A DNA stretch of 64,000 nucleotides from Tsuneonella troitsensis (GTDB taxonomy: Bacteria > Pseudomonadota > Alphaproteobacteria > Sphingomonadales > Sphingomonadaceae), in assembly GCF_001441535.1 (NCBI RefSeq), contig NZ_LMAU01000001.1, positions 496,001-560,000 on the forward strand, in the 5' to 3' direction. A program made the position numbers and the translations under genes. Positions within the stretch are counted from its first letter, which is position 1. Every line of letters starts with the position of its first letter. The notes under the pieces were generated by a model. That model did not search any database and was not told the origin of the DNA. It saw nothing but the letters and a program-made list of their open reading frames with translations. Positions 29,439-37,625 of this stretch are shown piece by piece.

Positions 29439-29719
29439 CAGATCGGCCTCAGGCTCTCGAGCACGATGATGAGGGCGTAGATCAGCAGCAGCAGGACCAT
29501 CGGCGAAAAGTCGATCGCGCCGGTATCGGGCAGGACCCGGCGGATCGGGCGCAGCACCGGCTCGAACAGCCGTGCGATCGCATCGTGGACCGCGACGAAG
29601 AACTGGTTGTCCCGCCCGATCACGTTGAAGCTGAACAGCAGTCCGACGATGAACCAGATGATGACGAGCATGTTCGCGGTGTTCGCGAGCATGATGAAAA
29701 TCTGGATCAGCGCGTCCAT
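29438..29719 (-). CDS. YggT family membrane protein
   Basis: 93 residues with two hydrophobic segments and the central [30 protein letters not shown] block that defines YggT. Family members are linked to osmotic resistance or cell-envelope assembly, with no fixed biochemical role. It is coupled to folD by a one-base overlap. Confidence 0.93.
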   Translation of the reverse strand: MDALIQIFIMLANTANMLVIIWFIVGLLFSFNVIGRDNQFFVAVHDAIARLFEPVLRPIRRVLPDTGAIDFSPMVLLLLIYALIIVLESLRPI

Positions 29720-29791
29720 CGAAGGTCCTTTTCGGGTTGCAAGCCTGCCTCTAGCCGAGGGCCGGGCGGTGTATCAACAGGGTAATACGGG

Positions 29792-30346
29792 TTAGCGCCA
29801 TTCGAGACGCTCGATGTGCCAGCGAAGCTGGTCCGCGGTTGCGCCCGGCACGTCGTTGACCCGCCGCACGGTGATCGTCCCGTCGCGCCGCGCAGGGCCG
29901 TCGAGCCGCCGGGCGGTCAGGGTGACGGGCACCGCGTAGAACAGCGACCCGGCGGCGCCCTCGACCTCGCCGTCCCCCAGCGCGATAGTGATGCCTTCGT
30001 AGGCCGCATAGCTGGCGGCGTATTCCTCGGCCGATTGGCCGCTCTTGCCGCCGCCATCGCCGAACAGCAGGCGGGCGCTGTCGAACGCCCCTTTCTCCAT
30101 CGCCGCGGCCCAGCTGAGCAGAACGTTGCGCGCGCCCTTCTCGCCGCGTTCGGCCTCGGGCGTCAGCTCGGGCGGGGCGAAGCGCGGATCGATAGATTCG
30201 GTCGCGGCTTCGTTCGCCTGGGGCGCGGCGGGTTCGGAAGCGGATGTCGTCGCCGCAGCGCTCGGCGCAGGTTCGGCGTCAGGCTCTGCAGCGGGCTGGC
30301 AAGCGGTGAGCGCCAGTGCGGGCAAGAGAACAAAGCGTACCGTCAT
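29792..30346 (-). CDS. Hypothetical lipoprotein downstream of argB
   Basis: 184 residues. The lipoprotein signal ends at ALALTAC. An Ala/Pro/Ser-rich linker of about 50 residues follows, then a folded domain with NVLLSWAAAMEKGAFDSARLLF and LRWHIERLEWR at the end. The shape suggests an NTF2-like fold, but this is a guess. The ATG at 30346 is preferred to 30373 because the extra residues precede the signal. It starts 7 bases after the argB stop and is probably in the same operon. Confidence 0.75.
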   Translation of the reverse strand: MTVRFVLLPALALTACQPAAEPDAEPAPSAAATTSASEPAAPQANEAATESIDPRFAPPELTPEAERGEKGARNVLLSWAAAMEKGAFDSARLLFGDGGGKSGQSAEEYAASYAAYEGITIALGDGEVEGAAGSLFYAVPVTLTARRLDGPARRDGTITVRRVNDVPGATADQLRWHIERLEWR

Positions 30347-30353
30347 GGGCGGA

Positions 30354-31265
30354 TCAGCCCTGCCCGTCGGCATCGGCGCGGATCAGCGTTCCGGCGCCGC
30401 GCGCGGTGAAGAATTCCAGCAGCATCGCGTGGGGCACGCGCCCGTCGAGCACCACCGCCGCTTCGCACCCGGCCTCGACCGCGTGGACGCAGGTCTCGAG
30501 CTTGGGGATCATGCCGCCGCTGATAGTGCCGTCGCGCTGAAGCTCGGCAATGGCGGACGGGGTCAGGTCGGTCAGCAATTCGCCCTGCTTGTCGAGCACC
30601 CCGGCCACGTCGGTCAGCAGGAACAGCCGCGCCGCGCCGAGCGCCGCCGCTACCGCGCCCGCCATCGTATCGGCATTGATGTTGTAGGTGTGACCGTCCA
30701 CGCCTGCACCGATCGGGGCGATCACCGGGATCATCCCGGCCGCGACCGCGGTGTCGATCAGCGTGGTATCGACCACCGACGGCTCGCCCACGAAGCCCAG
30801 GTCGATCGCCTGCTCGATGTGGCTGTCCGGATCCTTGCGCGTGCGTTCGACCTTGGTCGCGGTCACCATGCCGCCGTCCTTGCCCGATACGCCCAGCGCC
30901 TTGCCGCCGGCCTTTGCGATCCAGCCGACGAGTTCCTTGTTGATCGCGCCGGACAGGACCATCTCGGCAACCTCGGCGGTCGCCTTGTCGGTGACGCGCA
31001 AGCCGTCGACGAACGTGCTCTCCACGCCAAGCTTTTTCAGCATGGCGCCGATCTGCGGGCCGCCGCCGTGCACCACGACCGGATTGATGCCGACCGCCTT
31101 CAGCAGCACGATGTCCTCGGCAAAATCGCGTGCGGCGCCCGGATCGCCCATCGCGTGGCCGCCGTACTTCACCACGAAGGTCCGCCCGGCGTAGCGCTGG
31201 AGATAGGGCAGCGCCTCGATCAGCACTTCGGCCTTGGCGAGCATCGCCTGGGTGTCGCCGGTCAT
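30354..31265 (-). CDS. argB: Acetylglutamate kinase
   Basis: Second step of arginine synthesis. The blocks [32 protein letters not shown] and IPVIAPIG are visible. The C-terminal [35 protein letters not shown] is typical. 303 residues. It is the first gene of a minus-strand series running through yggT, folD and marC. Confidence 0.97.
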   Translation of the reverse strand: MTGDTQAMLAKAEVLIEALPYLQRYAGRTFVVKYGGHAMGDPGAARDFAEDIVLLKAVGINPVVVHGGGPQIGAMLKKLGVESTFVDGLRVTDKATAEVAEMVLSGAINKELVGWIAKAGGKALGVSGKDGGMVTATKVERTRKDPDSHIEQAIDLGFVGEPSVVDTTLIDTAVAAGMIPVIAPIGAGVDGHTYNINADTMAGAVAAALGAARLFLLTDVAGVLDKQGELLTDLTPSAIAELQRDGTISGGMIPKLETCVHAVEAGCEAAVVLDGRVPHAMLLEFFTARGAGTLIRADADGQG

Positions 31266-31547
31266 CCTTGCATCCTTCGCTCGTCACGCCCCCTGCTTAC
31301 AATGGGCGCGTTCGATGGGCGTGGCGGGCGCTTAGCGGCAACTCGCCCGCGAGGAAAGCGTGGGTTCGGGCCGCCTTCCTGTGGCTGTCGTGCAACGGGT
31401 AACGGGATGCGCCGTGGAGCGGCTCGGCATAAACTCTTGAAGTGCGGCCTTTAATGCCACCCATCGATTTGCACGGCGACCGCCGTTGCGATCCGCTCGC
31501 AACGAATGGTAAGGTCGGACCACCGAAAAAAACAAAACGGGTTGCAA

Positions 31548-31985
31548 GTGACAGATAATTTCCGGCAGCGCCTGGCCGCTGCCTACGAGGTGTGGGGCGC
31601 GAGCGCCGGCACCACGCCCGCGCGCTTTTTCGAGCTGATGGACGAGGCGATCGAGTTTCACTCGGTCCTGGAGCGCGAGTTTCCGCGCGATCCCCTGAGC
31701 GGCCCGTTCAACGGGCGAACGGCGGTGATCGGGTACTGGTCCGCCATCGCGGAAAGCTGGGAACTGCTGTCCAGCAAGACCGATGCCCTCGTCGGCGACG
31801 AGGACCGGGTGGTCTGGGTCGGCCGGGTTCGCTGGCGCCACCGGCGCACCCTGCGCGAGTTCCAGTCCACCAAGGTCGACGTGTGGTCGGTGTGGCAGGA
31901 CCGCGCGATCCGCTATTTCGAGATGTTCGACAGCGCCGGGTACGCCCGCGCGACCGGCCAGCTCGAGCCGGCGATCTCGCAGTAA
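31548..31985 (+). CDS. Hypothetical SnoaL/NTF2-like protein
   Basis: About 145 residues from a GTG at 31548 (VTDNFRQRLAAAYEVWG). The pattern FFELMDEAIEFHSVL then VWVGRVRWRHRRTLREFQSTKVDVWSV fits the SnoaL-like NTF2 fold, which includes small isomerases, hydrolases and binding proteins. An ATG at 31506 would add a Lys-rich stretch that looks non-coding. No signal peptide. Function unknown. Confidence 0.75.
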   Translation: MTDNFRQRLAAAYEVWGASAGTTPARFFELMDEAIEFHSVLEREFPRDPLSGPFNGRTAVIGYWSAIAESWELLSSKTDALVGDEDRVVWVGRVRWRHRRTLREFQSTKVDVWSVWQDRAIRYFEMFDSAGYARATGQLEPAISQ

Positions 31986-31991
31986 AGCGAA

Positions 31992-32023
31992 CGGGCGGCG
32001 CACCCGTTAAGGTACGCCGCCCG
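31992..32023. terminator. Hairpin between convergent genes
   Basis: CGGGCGGCG and CGCCGCCCG form a perfect 9-base stem with a 14-base loop, located between two convergent genes. There is no T-run. Likely a shared transcription end. Confidence 0.45.
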
Positions 32024-32046
32024 CTGCGTTATCGGTCAGGCCGCGA

Positions 32047-32535
32047 TCAGTTGATCGCGTGCTTGAGCTGGCTCATCTGGTCGTGGCCGGCGCGGACCGA
32101 GGTGTAGGCTTCCTCGACCGCGGCGCGGGCCTCGACCGGCAGGTCCTTGTGCTTCAGCGCGGCCTCGAATTTCTCCTTGAGGTAGTCCTCGCCGCTCTCG
32201 ACCGAGTTCACGATCGCTTCGTCGTCGCGGCCGACGACCGCTTCCTTGAGGTTGATCCACCCGCGGTGGATCGCACCGGCGGTCGTGCCGTCGTCTTCGG
32301 GGTTGCCGCCCAGGCGGGCGACCACGGCCTGAAGCTTGGTCACCGCGGTCTGGCGTTCCTGCGCGCGGGCATTGAACAGCTCGGCGAAGCGGGCGTTCTC
32401 GGTGTCGGCGGCAGCCTTCTGGTAGCCGTTCACCGAATCGATCAGCGTCGCGATCAGGGTGTTGAGGGTGGCGGTGTCGCCGGTCGTCGCATGGGTCGTG
32501 GCGGCATCGTTGCGGACATAGGCATCGGTAGTCAT
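32047..32535 (-). CDS. PA2169 / DUF2383 four-helix-bundle protein
   Basis: 162 residues from an ATG after AAGGGAATC. The family pattern is clear: LNTLIATLIDSVNGYQKAAAD, FNARAQERQTAVTKLQ, RGWINLKEAVVG and SGEDYLKEKFEAAL. This is a ferritin-like helical bundle of unknown function, found often with stress-response genes. A shared regulation with the adjacent zinc-ribbon gene is not evident. Confidence 0.88.
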   Translation of the reverse strand: MTTDAYVRNDAATTHATTGDTATLNTLIATLIDSVNGYQKAAADTENARFAELFNARAQERQTAVTKLQAVVARLGGNPEDDGTTAGAIHRGWINLKEAVVGRDDEAIVNSVESGEDYLKEKFEAALKHKDLPVEARAAVEEAYTSVRAGHDQMSQLKHAIN

Positions 32536-32639
32536 GTTTCTGATTCCCTTGTGGAATGGATTGAACATGACTCAAGCGCACGGGGCCTGCGGACGTTCCG
32601 GCATTTCGTCGCAGCCACCGCGCGGCTCGTGCGATCGCC

Positions 32640-32933
32640 TCAGTCGAAGATCTCCTCGATCCACGACTTGCGCTTCTTGTAGGGCTTGCCGTAGCTGCCG
32701 TGGCCGAAGCCGCCGTGCTGCGCGCCGCCATGCTGGGCATAGCTGGGCGCGGGGCGCTGGGCGGGCGCTGCAGGGGCGCTGCGCTCGATGATCTTGTCGA
32801 GCTCTCCCCGGTCGAGCCACACGCCGCGGCACTGCGGGCAATAGTCGATCTCGATGCCTTGCCGGTCGCTCATCGCCAGCGGGACGCGGCAGACGGGGCA
32901 TTGCATGGCGGCGACTTCGGCTTCGGTGCGCAT
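32640..32933 (-). CDS. TFIIB-type zinc-ribbon protein
   Basis: 97 residues. Two CxxC pairs, MQCPVCRVPL and IDYCPQCRGVWLDRGELDKII, define the zf-TFIIB family. The C-terminal half is a low-complexity Gly/His/Gln stretch (AQHGGAQHGGFGHGSYG) ending in a basic KKRKSWIEE. The start at 32933 follows GAGAGGA. Function unknown; perhaps a metal- or RNA-binding accessory protein. Confidence 0.88.
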   Translation of the reverse strand: MRTEAEVAAMQCPVCRVPLAMSDRQGIEIDYCPQCRGVWLDRGELDKIIERSAPAAPAQRPAPSYAQHGGAQHGGFGHGSYGKPYKKRKSWIEEIFD

Positions 32934-33044
32934 CGGGGCTGGGTCCTCTCGAGTGATTGTCGTGCCACCGAAATGGGGAGGAGGCAGAGGCCGATCAAGC
33001 ACCGCGCCTTGCCGCGCCCGCCCCGGACTGCCAGACCGCGTGTC

Positions 33045-33677
33045 ATGACCATTGCCCCGCGCGCCGCGCTCCTCGCCCTCGTTTCCGCCCTTGCTCTTGC
33101 CGGATGCGCCACCGTGCCGGCCCCGGCATCTTCGCCGCAAGACGCGTTCTGGCAGGCCCTGAGCAGCCATTGCGGCAAGGCGTACGCCGGCGGCCTCGTC
33201 AGCACGCAGGAGGCGGACGCCGACATGCGCGGCAAGGCGATGGCGATGCACGTCCGCACCTGCTCGGCCGACCGGATCGAGGTGCCGTTCCACGTCCAGC
33301 AGGCCGACGGCACGTGGGACCGCAGCCGCACCTGGGTGTTCACCCGGACCCCTGACGGACTGCGCCTCAAGCACGATCACCGCCACGCGGACGGATCGCA
33401 CGACGCGGTCACCATGTACGGCGGCGATACTGCCGGCGAAGGCACCGCGCGGGCGCAGGACTTCCCGGTCGACGCGGAAAGCATCGCGCTGTTCGAGCGC
33501 GAGGGGCTCAACGTGTCGGTCACCAACGTCTGGCGGGTAGAGGTCGACCCGGCCGGGGCTCGCCAGGGCAAGTTCGCCTACCAGCTCACCCGCCGCCCAC
33601 CGAGCGACCGCCTGTTCCGCGTCGAGTTCGATTTCGCCCGCCCGATCGCCCCGCCGCTCGCGCCCTGGGGCCACTGA
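33045..33677 (+). CDS. Hypothetical lipoprotein
   Basis: 210 residues with a lipoprotein signal (ALALAGC). I do not recognise a family. The mature domain has DAFWQALSSHCGKAYAGGLV and a conserved-looking RSRTWVFTRTPDGLRLKHDHRHADG block, then a hydrophilic C-terminal beta-rich part. Two Cys in the mature part (SSHC and VRTC) could form a disulfide. The first gene of a short plus-strand pair with the nuclease-like gene at 33701. Confidence 0.8.
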   Translation: MTIAPRAALLALVSALALAGCATVPAPASSPQDAFWQALSSHCGKAYAGGLVSTQEADADMRGKAMAMHVRTCSADRIEVPFHVQQADGTWDRSRTWVFTRTPDGLRLKHDHRHADGSHDAVTMYGGDTAGEGTARAQDFPVDAESIALFEREGLNVSVTNVWRVEVDPAGARQGKFAYQLTRRPPSDRLFRVEFDFARPIAPPLAPWGH

Positions 33678-33700
33678 GCCACGGCGACGGCGACGGTTCC

Positions 33701-34285
33701 GTGGGTAAGTCCCTGCGCTTTCGTCGCAAGCCGCGCTGGCGCCGCTCCGCGCCCAGGCCGGCGCGCTTCCGCACGAAGGCGCGCCCGAAGTCGTGGGGCC
33801 AGGCGCTGTCCGAAGTGCGGCCGATCCTCCTGTTCATCGCGCTGGCCACGCTGGCCGTGCTGCACCAGACCCCCGGCTTCTACGAGCCGCCCGCATTCCT
33901 GCAGAGCGATCCGCGAGAGGTTTCGGGCCAGTTCACCCGTTGCGGTCCGGGACGAGGCACCTTCTGCGTGGTGGACGGCGATACCTTCAAGCTGGGCGAC
34001 GACAGCTTTCGCGTAAGCGGGATCGACACTGCCGAGATCGACGCCCGCTGCCCGGCAGAGGCCGCGCAGGCCGAAGCCTCCGCCGCCGCGCTGCAGCGCT
34101 GGCTCAACCGCGGGCCGTTCCGCATCGCCACCCGGCTGGACGAGCCGACCGACCGATATGGCCGCACGCTGGCCATCGTGAAGCGCGCGGGCGCGGACGG
34201 CGGCGAGGACCGGCTGGCGGAATTCATGCGCGATGAGGGCGGCGCGCGCTGGTACGACGGGGGCCTGCGCGGCGGCTGGTGCTGA
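33701..34285 (+). CDS. Membrane-anchored SNase-like (thermonuclease) protein
   Basis: 194 residues from a GTG at 33701. A basic N-terminal stretch precedes one transmembrane segment (PILLFIALATLAVL). The exported domain has the SNase pattern FCVVDGDTFKLGDDSFRVSGIDTAEID, and TRLDEPTDRYGRTLAIV with the Arg expected near the active site. Homologues cut nucleic acids, so this could be an anchored periplasmic nuclease. Confidence 0.85.
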   Translation: MGKSLRFRRKPRWRRSAPRPARFRTKARPKSWGQALSEVRPILLFIALATLAVLHQTPGFYEPPAFLQSDPREVSGQFTRCGPGRGTFCVVDGDTFKLGDDSFRVSGIDTAEIDARCPAEAAQAEASAAALQRWLNRGPFRIATRLDEPTDRYGRTLAIVKRAGADGGEDRLAEFMRDEGGARWYDGGLRGGWC

Positions 34286-34298
34286 GCCATACGAAAAT

Positions 34299-34330
34299 GG
34301 CCGCCGCTTCCGGTTAGGGAAGCGGCGGCC
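34299..34330 (-). terminator. Strong hairpin terminator
   Basis: A perfect 13-base stem (GGCCGCCGCTTCC with its complement) and a 6-base loop. Read on the minus strand it is followed by ATTTTCG, so it best fits termination of the minus-strand gene at 34366-34710. It may also stop plus-strand transcripts from the nuclease gene. Confidence 0.75.
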
Positions 34331-34365
34331 GTCTCGCGAGGTCGACTGCGAGATTCCCTTAAAGG

Positions 34366-34710
34366 TTATTCCTGCCCGAAGTCGGGATCGTCCTGGCTCC
34401 GGTCGCGCCGGTTTTCGGACTGCTCGGCCTGCCGGGCGTGCTCGCTGTCGGGGGAATAGCGGTCGTCCTGCTCGTCGCGCGGCTCGCCGGGCGCGCGGTT
34501 GCGGCCCTTCTCGCCCTGCTCGAACTGCGTGTCGCCGACGCGGCCGCTCTGGCTTCCCGGCGCGCCATAGTCGTCGCGGTCGCTGCCGGGCTGCATGCCC
34601 TGCTGCCGCTCACCGGGAGCCTGCTCGCGGCCCGACTGGTTCTGGGACTGCTGGTTGTCACGCTGCCCCTGCGACTGGCGATTCCCGCCGTTGTCGTTCT
34701 GCTGGTTCAT
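34366..34710 (-). CDS. Gln/Asp/Arg-rich disordered hypothetical protein
   Basis: 114 residues from an ATG after GAGAGGATGATC. The sequence is almost wholly polar (NQQNDNGGNRQSQGQRDNQ at the start, QDDRYSPDSEHARQAEQSE near the end) with no hydrophobic core, so it should be intrinsically disordered. Strong ribosome binding and a dedicated terminator argue that it is a real gene. Such proteins are often stress-related, but no function is assigned. Confidence 0.65.
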   Translation of the reverse strand: MNQQNDNGGNRQSQGQRDNQQSQNQSGREQAPGERQQGMQPGSDRDDYGAPGSQSGRVGDTQFEQGEKGRNRAPGEPRDEQDDRYSPDSEHARQAEQSENRRDRSQDDPDFGQE

Positions 34711-34911
34711 CGGATCATCCTCTCGTGTCGTTGGATACCCGCACCCGGCGGGCACACGAGAGGAAGTTACGTGCGGCGCGATTGGTTTCCGCCGATGCGC
34801 CGGACCGGGAGTCGCTTGCGCCAAGCGGCTGGAATGGCGCGGGAATGTTGATGGATGTTAGGGAAAGGTCCCGATTATCCTACAAGCCATATCCCGATCT
34901 AAGATCTTTCC

Positions 34912-35241
34912 ATGACTAGATGGAACAAGACTTCCAAATGGAAGCGCTCGATGATCGCGCGGCTGCTCAAGCGGGACGGCGAGGATTGGTGGCTATGTGG
35001 CCGTGCGATGCCTGATCCGCCCAGGCACCCGAACAAGCGACGAACGATCGAACACCTCAACCCGAGAAGCCTCGGCGGCGGCGACGAGGAGTCCAACCTC
35101 GTCGTCTGCCACCAACACTGCAACATGCACCTGCGCGACCGCCCGCCGGACCGGAAATTGAAGATGCGGGCGAAGTGGAGGCGATTTCTGAAGAAGGGCC
35201 CACCCCCAACCCCTCCCGCAGGCGGGAGGGGGACCAAGTAG
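34912..35241 (+). CDS. HNH endonuclease family protein
   Basis: 109 residues. The HNH core is RRTIEHLNPRSLGGGDEESN with LVVCHQHCNMHL after it, giving the paired Cys and His residues of a metal-beta-beta-alpha fold. No HNH-linked phage genes are nearby. The last 14 residues (GPPPTPPAGGRGTK) are encoded by the palindromic repeat at 35198, so the repeat has replaced or extended the native 3' end. No ribosome site is obvious. Confidence 0.8.
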   Translation: MTRWNKTSKWKRSMIARLLKRDGEDWWLCGRAMPDPPRHPNKRRTIEHLNPRSLGGGDEESNLVVCHQHCNMHLRDRPPDRKLKMRAKWRRFLKKGPPPTPPAGGRGTK

Positions 35242-35286
35242 CGCAACCTACTCCCCTCCCGCTTGCGGGAGGGGCCGGGGGTGGGC
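35198..35286. repeat. Palindromic REP/BIME-like element, copy 1
   Basis: The ends GCCCACCCCC and GGGGGTGGGC are inverted repeats. Inside are two hairpins, CCCTCCCGC...GCGGGAGGG in two orientations (about 35211-35230 and 35253-35274). Copy 2 at 35664 has the same order and orientation with a few differences. Copy 1 overlaps the 3' end of the HNH gene and ends 11 bases before the DUF559 gene. Confidence 0.9.
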
Positions 35287-35297
35287 AAGATCGCTAA

Positions 35298-35675
35298 ATG
35301 CCCGTCCCGCAATGGAAACCCCGCAACACCGTCCGCGCGCAGGCGCTGCGGCGGCAGGCTACCCCTGCCGAGCGCGAACTGTGGCGCCACATCTCGCGCA
35401 GCCAGCTAGGCGTGCGGTTCAGCTGCCAGATGCCGGTCGGCCCGTTCTTCGCCGACTTCCTCTGTCGCGAGCTCAAACTGGTGATCGAACTCGACGGCTT
35501 AAGCCACGACCTGGAACCGGAGCGTGACGCCAGCCGCAACCGCTGGATGGCGCGCGAGGGCTACACCGTCCTGCGCTTCGCCAATGCCGATGTGTTTGCG
35601 AACATGGAGGGCGTCGTCACCGCGATCCGGCTGGCGGTGGAGCGGCAGCGGGCATCACGACTGGCCCACCCCTAA
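35298..35675 (+). CDS. DUF559 domain protein (Vsr-like endonuclease fold)
   Basis: 125 residues. The core FSCQMPVGPFFADFLC and LKLVIELDGLSHDLEPERDASRNRWMAREGYTVLRFANADVF fits DUF559, a Vsr/PD-(D/E)xK-like nuclease fold. The Asp of FADF and the Glu-Asp pair in VIELDG are the probable metal ligands. It is bracketed by two direct copies of the REP-like element; its stop codon lies inside copy 2. Such proteins are widespread next to these repeats in sphingomonads in my recollection. Activity is not proven. Confidence 0.88.
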   Translation: MPVPQWKPRNTVRAQALRRQATPAERELWRHISRSQLGVRFSCQMPVGPFFADFLCRELKLVIELDGLSHDLEPERDASRNRWMAREGYTVLRFANADVFANMEGVVTAIRLAVERQRASRLAHP

Positions 35676-35750
35676 CCCCTCCCGCAAGCGGGAGGGGGAT
35701 CAATAACGCTACCAACTCCCCTCCCGCTTGCGGGAGGGGCCGGGGGTGGG
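35664..35750. repeat. Palindromic REP/BIME-like element, copy 2
   Basis: Same layout as copy 1: GCCCACCCCTAACCCC at the left, two CCCTCCCGC hairpins, GGGCCGGGGGTGGG at the right. The differences from copy 1 are mainly in the central spacer (CAATAACGCTACCAA against CCAAGTAGCGCAACC) and single bases. It carries the DUF559 stop codon. The direct orientation of the two copies would permit recombination that removes or amplifies the DUF559 gene. Confidence 0.9.
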
Positions 35751-35788
35751 TAAATTCTAGTTCGGGGAATGAGAAGTATCGTTAGAAC

Positions 35789-36340
35789 TTAGTCGATCTG
35801 AATGTTTAGAAGTAACCGGACGAGCACGAAAGCTAAATAGCCAAGCGTGATTAGACCTGTTGCCATTAGCAAAGCGACGGAAGCATTGATCCAGCGTGGA
35901 AAGAGGCGTTGGTGGACAACTGGGACGGCCTTGGCCGGTCCTTCTTTTGCGCGGACGGAAGCGATTTGCGGGCCATTCAAGACCTGCAACGTTACGTTCT
36001 CACCAGGCCCAAGAAATCCAACCTCTAAAATCCACTCTCCTCGAGCACCAATGCGGGTCGAGTGATCGATCGTAGGTACGATGCTATAACCCCAAGGAAG
36101 AACTCCCGGTTCGGCGACGAATTGTATCTCAGTGGCGCTCTTGCGTCCGTTATTTTGAACTATGATCTGCCCAGCCCTAATGTTCATTGGGGGCCTACCC
36201 TCCTCTGGAGGATCAAGTTGAAAGGCAGTCGAATTTGGACTTAAGACAATCAAGCGTGGCTTTCCCGCAAGCCAGTAAGCAAACCATGAGGCCGCAAAGG
36301 CAATCATGGCCGACCAAAATACCGTCCAGAATTCGGGCAA
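35789..36340 (-). CDS. Hypothetical membrane protein, AT-richer than neighbours
   Basis: 183 residues. One transmembrane segment at the N-terminus (AMIAFAASWFAYWLAG) and one at the C-terminus (ASVALLMATGLITLGYLAFVLV). The part between is beta-rich and probably on one side of the membrane. Base composition and codon choice (many TTA, ATA-type codons) differ clearly from the flanking genes, which suggests recent acquisition. It starts only 4 bases after the nrdB stop. No family recognised. Confidence 0.7.
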   Translation of the reverse strand: MPEFWTVFWSAMIAFAASWFAYWLAGKPRLIVLSPNSTAFQLDPPEEGRPPMNIRAGQIIVQNNGRKSATEIQFVAEPGVLPWGYSIVPTIDHSTRIGARGEWILEVGFLGPGENVTLQVLNGPQIASVRAKEGPAKAVPVVHQRLFPRWINASVALLMATGLITLGYLAFVLVRLLLNIQID

Positions 36341-36344
36341 TACC

Positions 36345-37409
36345 CTACTCCGCCGCCTGCACCCCAGCCTCGTCCCCGAACAGGCCCGGCTCGCTAGTGT
36401 CCGCCACGTCGTTCGCGCCGTCGCCGGCCTTGGCCTTGCGGCGGCTGTCGAAGCTCGACCACACGTCGTTCCAGTTGCCGCGGGTGGCGGCCTTCGAATA
36501 CTCGGTGGCGCGGGTTTCGAAGAAGTTGGCGTGCTCCACGCCGTTCAGCAGCGGGGCGAGCCAGGGGAGCGGGTGGTCCTCGACCATGTAGATCGGCTGG
36601 AAGCCGAGCTGGCCCAGGCGCCAGTCGGCGATGTAGCGGATGTAGCGCTTGATCTCCTTGGCGCTCATGCCCGGGACCGGACCCTGCTCGAACGCCAGGT
36701 CGATGAAGGCATCCTCCAGCCGCACCGTCTTCTGGCAGGCGTCGATGATGTCTTCCTTGACCGCCTTGGTCAGGCAGTTCCGCTCGGCGCAGAAAGCGTG
36801 GAACAGGCGGGTGATGCCTTCGCAGTGCAGGCTTTCGTCGCGCACCGACCAGCTGACGATCTGGCCCATGCCCTTCATCTTGTTGAAGCGCGGGAAGTTC
36901 ATCAGCATCGCGAAGCTGGCGAACAGCTGCAGCCCTTCGGTGAAGCCGCCGAACATGGCGAGCGTGCGGGCGATATCCTCGTCGGTGTCGACGCCGAATT
37001 CCTGCAGGTAGTCGTGCTTGGCCTTCATCTCCTCGTACTCGAGGAACATGCCGTATTCGCTTTCGGGCATCCCGATCGTGTCGAGCAGGTGGCTGTAGGC
37101 GGCGATGTGCACCGTCTCCATGTTGGAGAAGGCGGTCAGCATCATCTTGATCTCGGTCGGCTTGAACACGCGGCCGTACTTGTCGTGGTAGCAGTCCTGC
37201 ACCTCGACGTCGGCCTGCGTGAAGAAGCGGAAGATCTGCGTGAGCAGGTTGCGCTCGTGGTCCGAGAGCTTCTGCGCCCAGTCGCGGCAATCCTCGCCCA
37301 GCGGCACTTCCTCGGGCAGCCAGTGGACCTGCTGCTGGCGCTTCCAGAACTCGTAGGCCCACGGGTATTCGAAGGGCTTGTAGGTCTTGCGGGCTTCGAG
37401 GAGCGACAT
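36345..37409 (-). CDS. nrdB: Ribonucleotide reductase beta subunit, class I
   Basis: 354 residues. Holds the di-iron and tyrosyl radical subunit pattern: FFTQADVEVQDCYHDKYG, NMETVHIAAYSHLLD, EYEEMKAKHDYL and SWSVRDESLHCEGI. The ATG follows AAAGGACC. Works with NrdA to reduce ribonucleotides for DNA synthesis. It lies downstream of nrdA on the same strand; the 216-base gap includes a hairpin, so it may have its own promoter. Confidence 0.97.
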   Translation of the reverse strand: MSLLEARKTYKPFEYPWAYEFWKRQQQVHWLPEEVPLGEDCRDWAQKLSDHERNLLTQIFRFFTQADVEVQDCYHDKYGRVFKPTEIKMMLTAFSNMETVHIAAYSHLLDTIGMPESEYGMFLEYEEMKAKHDYLQEFGVDTDEDIARTLAMFGGFTEGLQLFASFAMLMNFPRFNKMKGMGQIVSWSVRDESLHCEGITRLFHAFCAERNCLTKAVKEDIIDACQKTVRLEDAFIDLAFEQGPVPGMSAKEIKRYIRYIADWRLGQLGFQPIYMVEDHPLPWLAPLLNGVEHANFFETRATEYSKAATRGNWNDVWSSFDSRRKAKAGDGANDVADTSEPGLFGDEAGVQAAE

Positions 37410-37579
37410 GGCGTGGTCCTTTGCGGGTCTAGCGGGCGGCGGGCGTGGAACCCGCGGGGCCTTCGTGAATTGGGTGGTTAACGACCGCGAGGAATGCAAT
37501 TTCCTGCGGCCGCATGAGGGAAAAGCGCGGACGGTGTTCCGAATTTTCCCCTTTTCGCGGGGCACCGTCCCGCACCCTC

Positions 37580-37607
37580 GCGCCCCTCTGTTTCGACAGG
37601 GGGGCGC
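37580..37607. terminator. Hairpin downstream of nrdA
   Basis: GCGCCCCTCTG and CAGGGGGGCGC pair with one mismatch around TTTCGA. Located 19 bases after the nrdA stop, in the gap before nrdB. It has no T-run, so it may attenuate or stabilise rather than end the transcript. Confidence 0.4.
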
Positions 37608-37625
37608 TCTGGTATTCGGGCCGGC

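Noticed and set aside
35198-35750. The two similar repeats as a short CRISPR array
   Set aside because: The copies are 88 bases, palindromic and separated by a gene; there are no short regular spacers.
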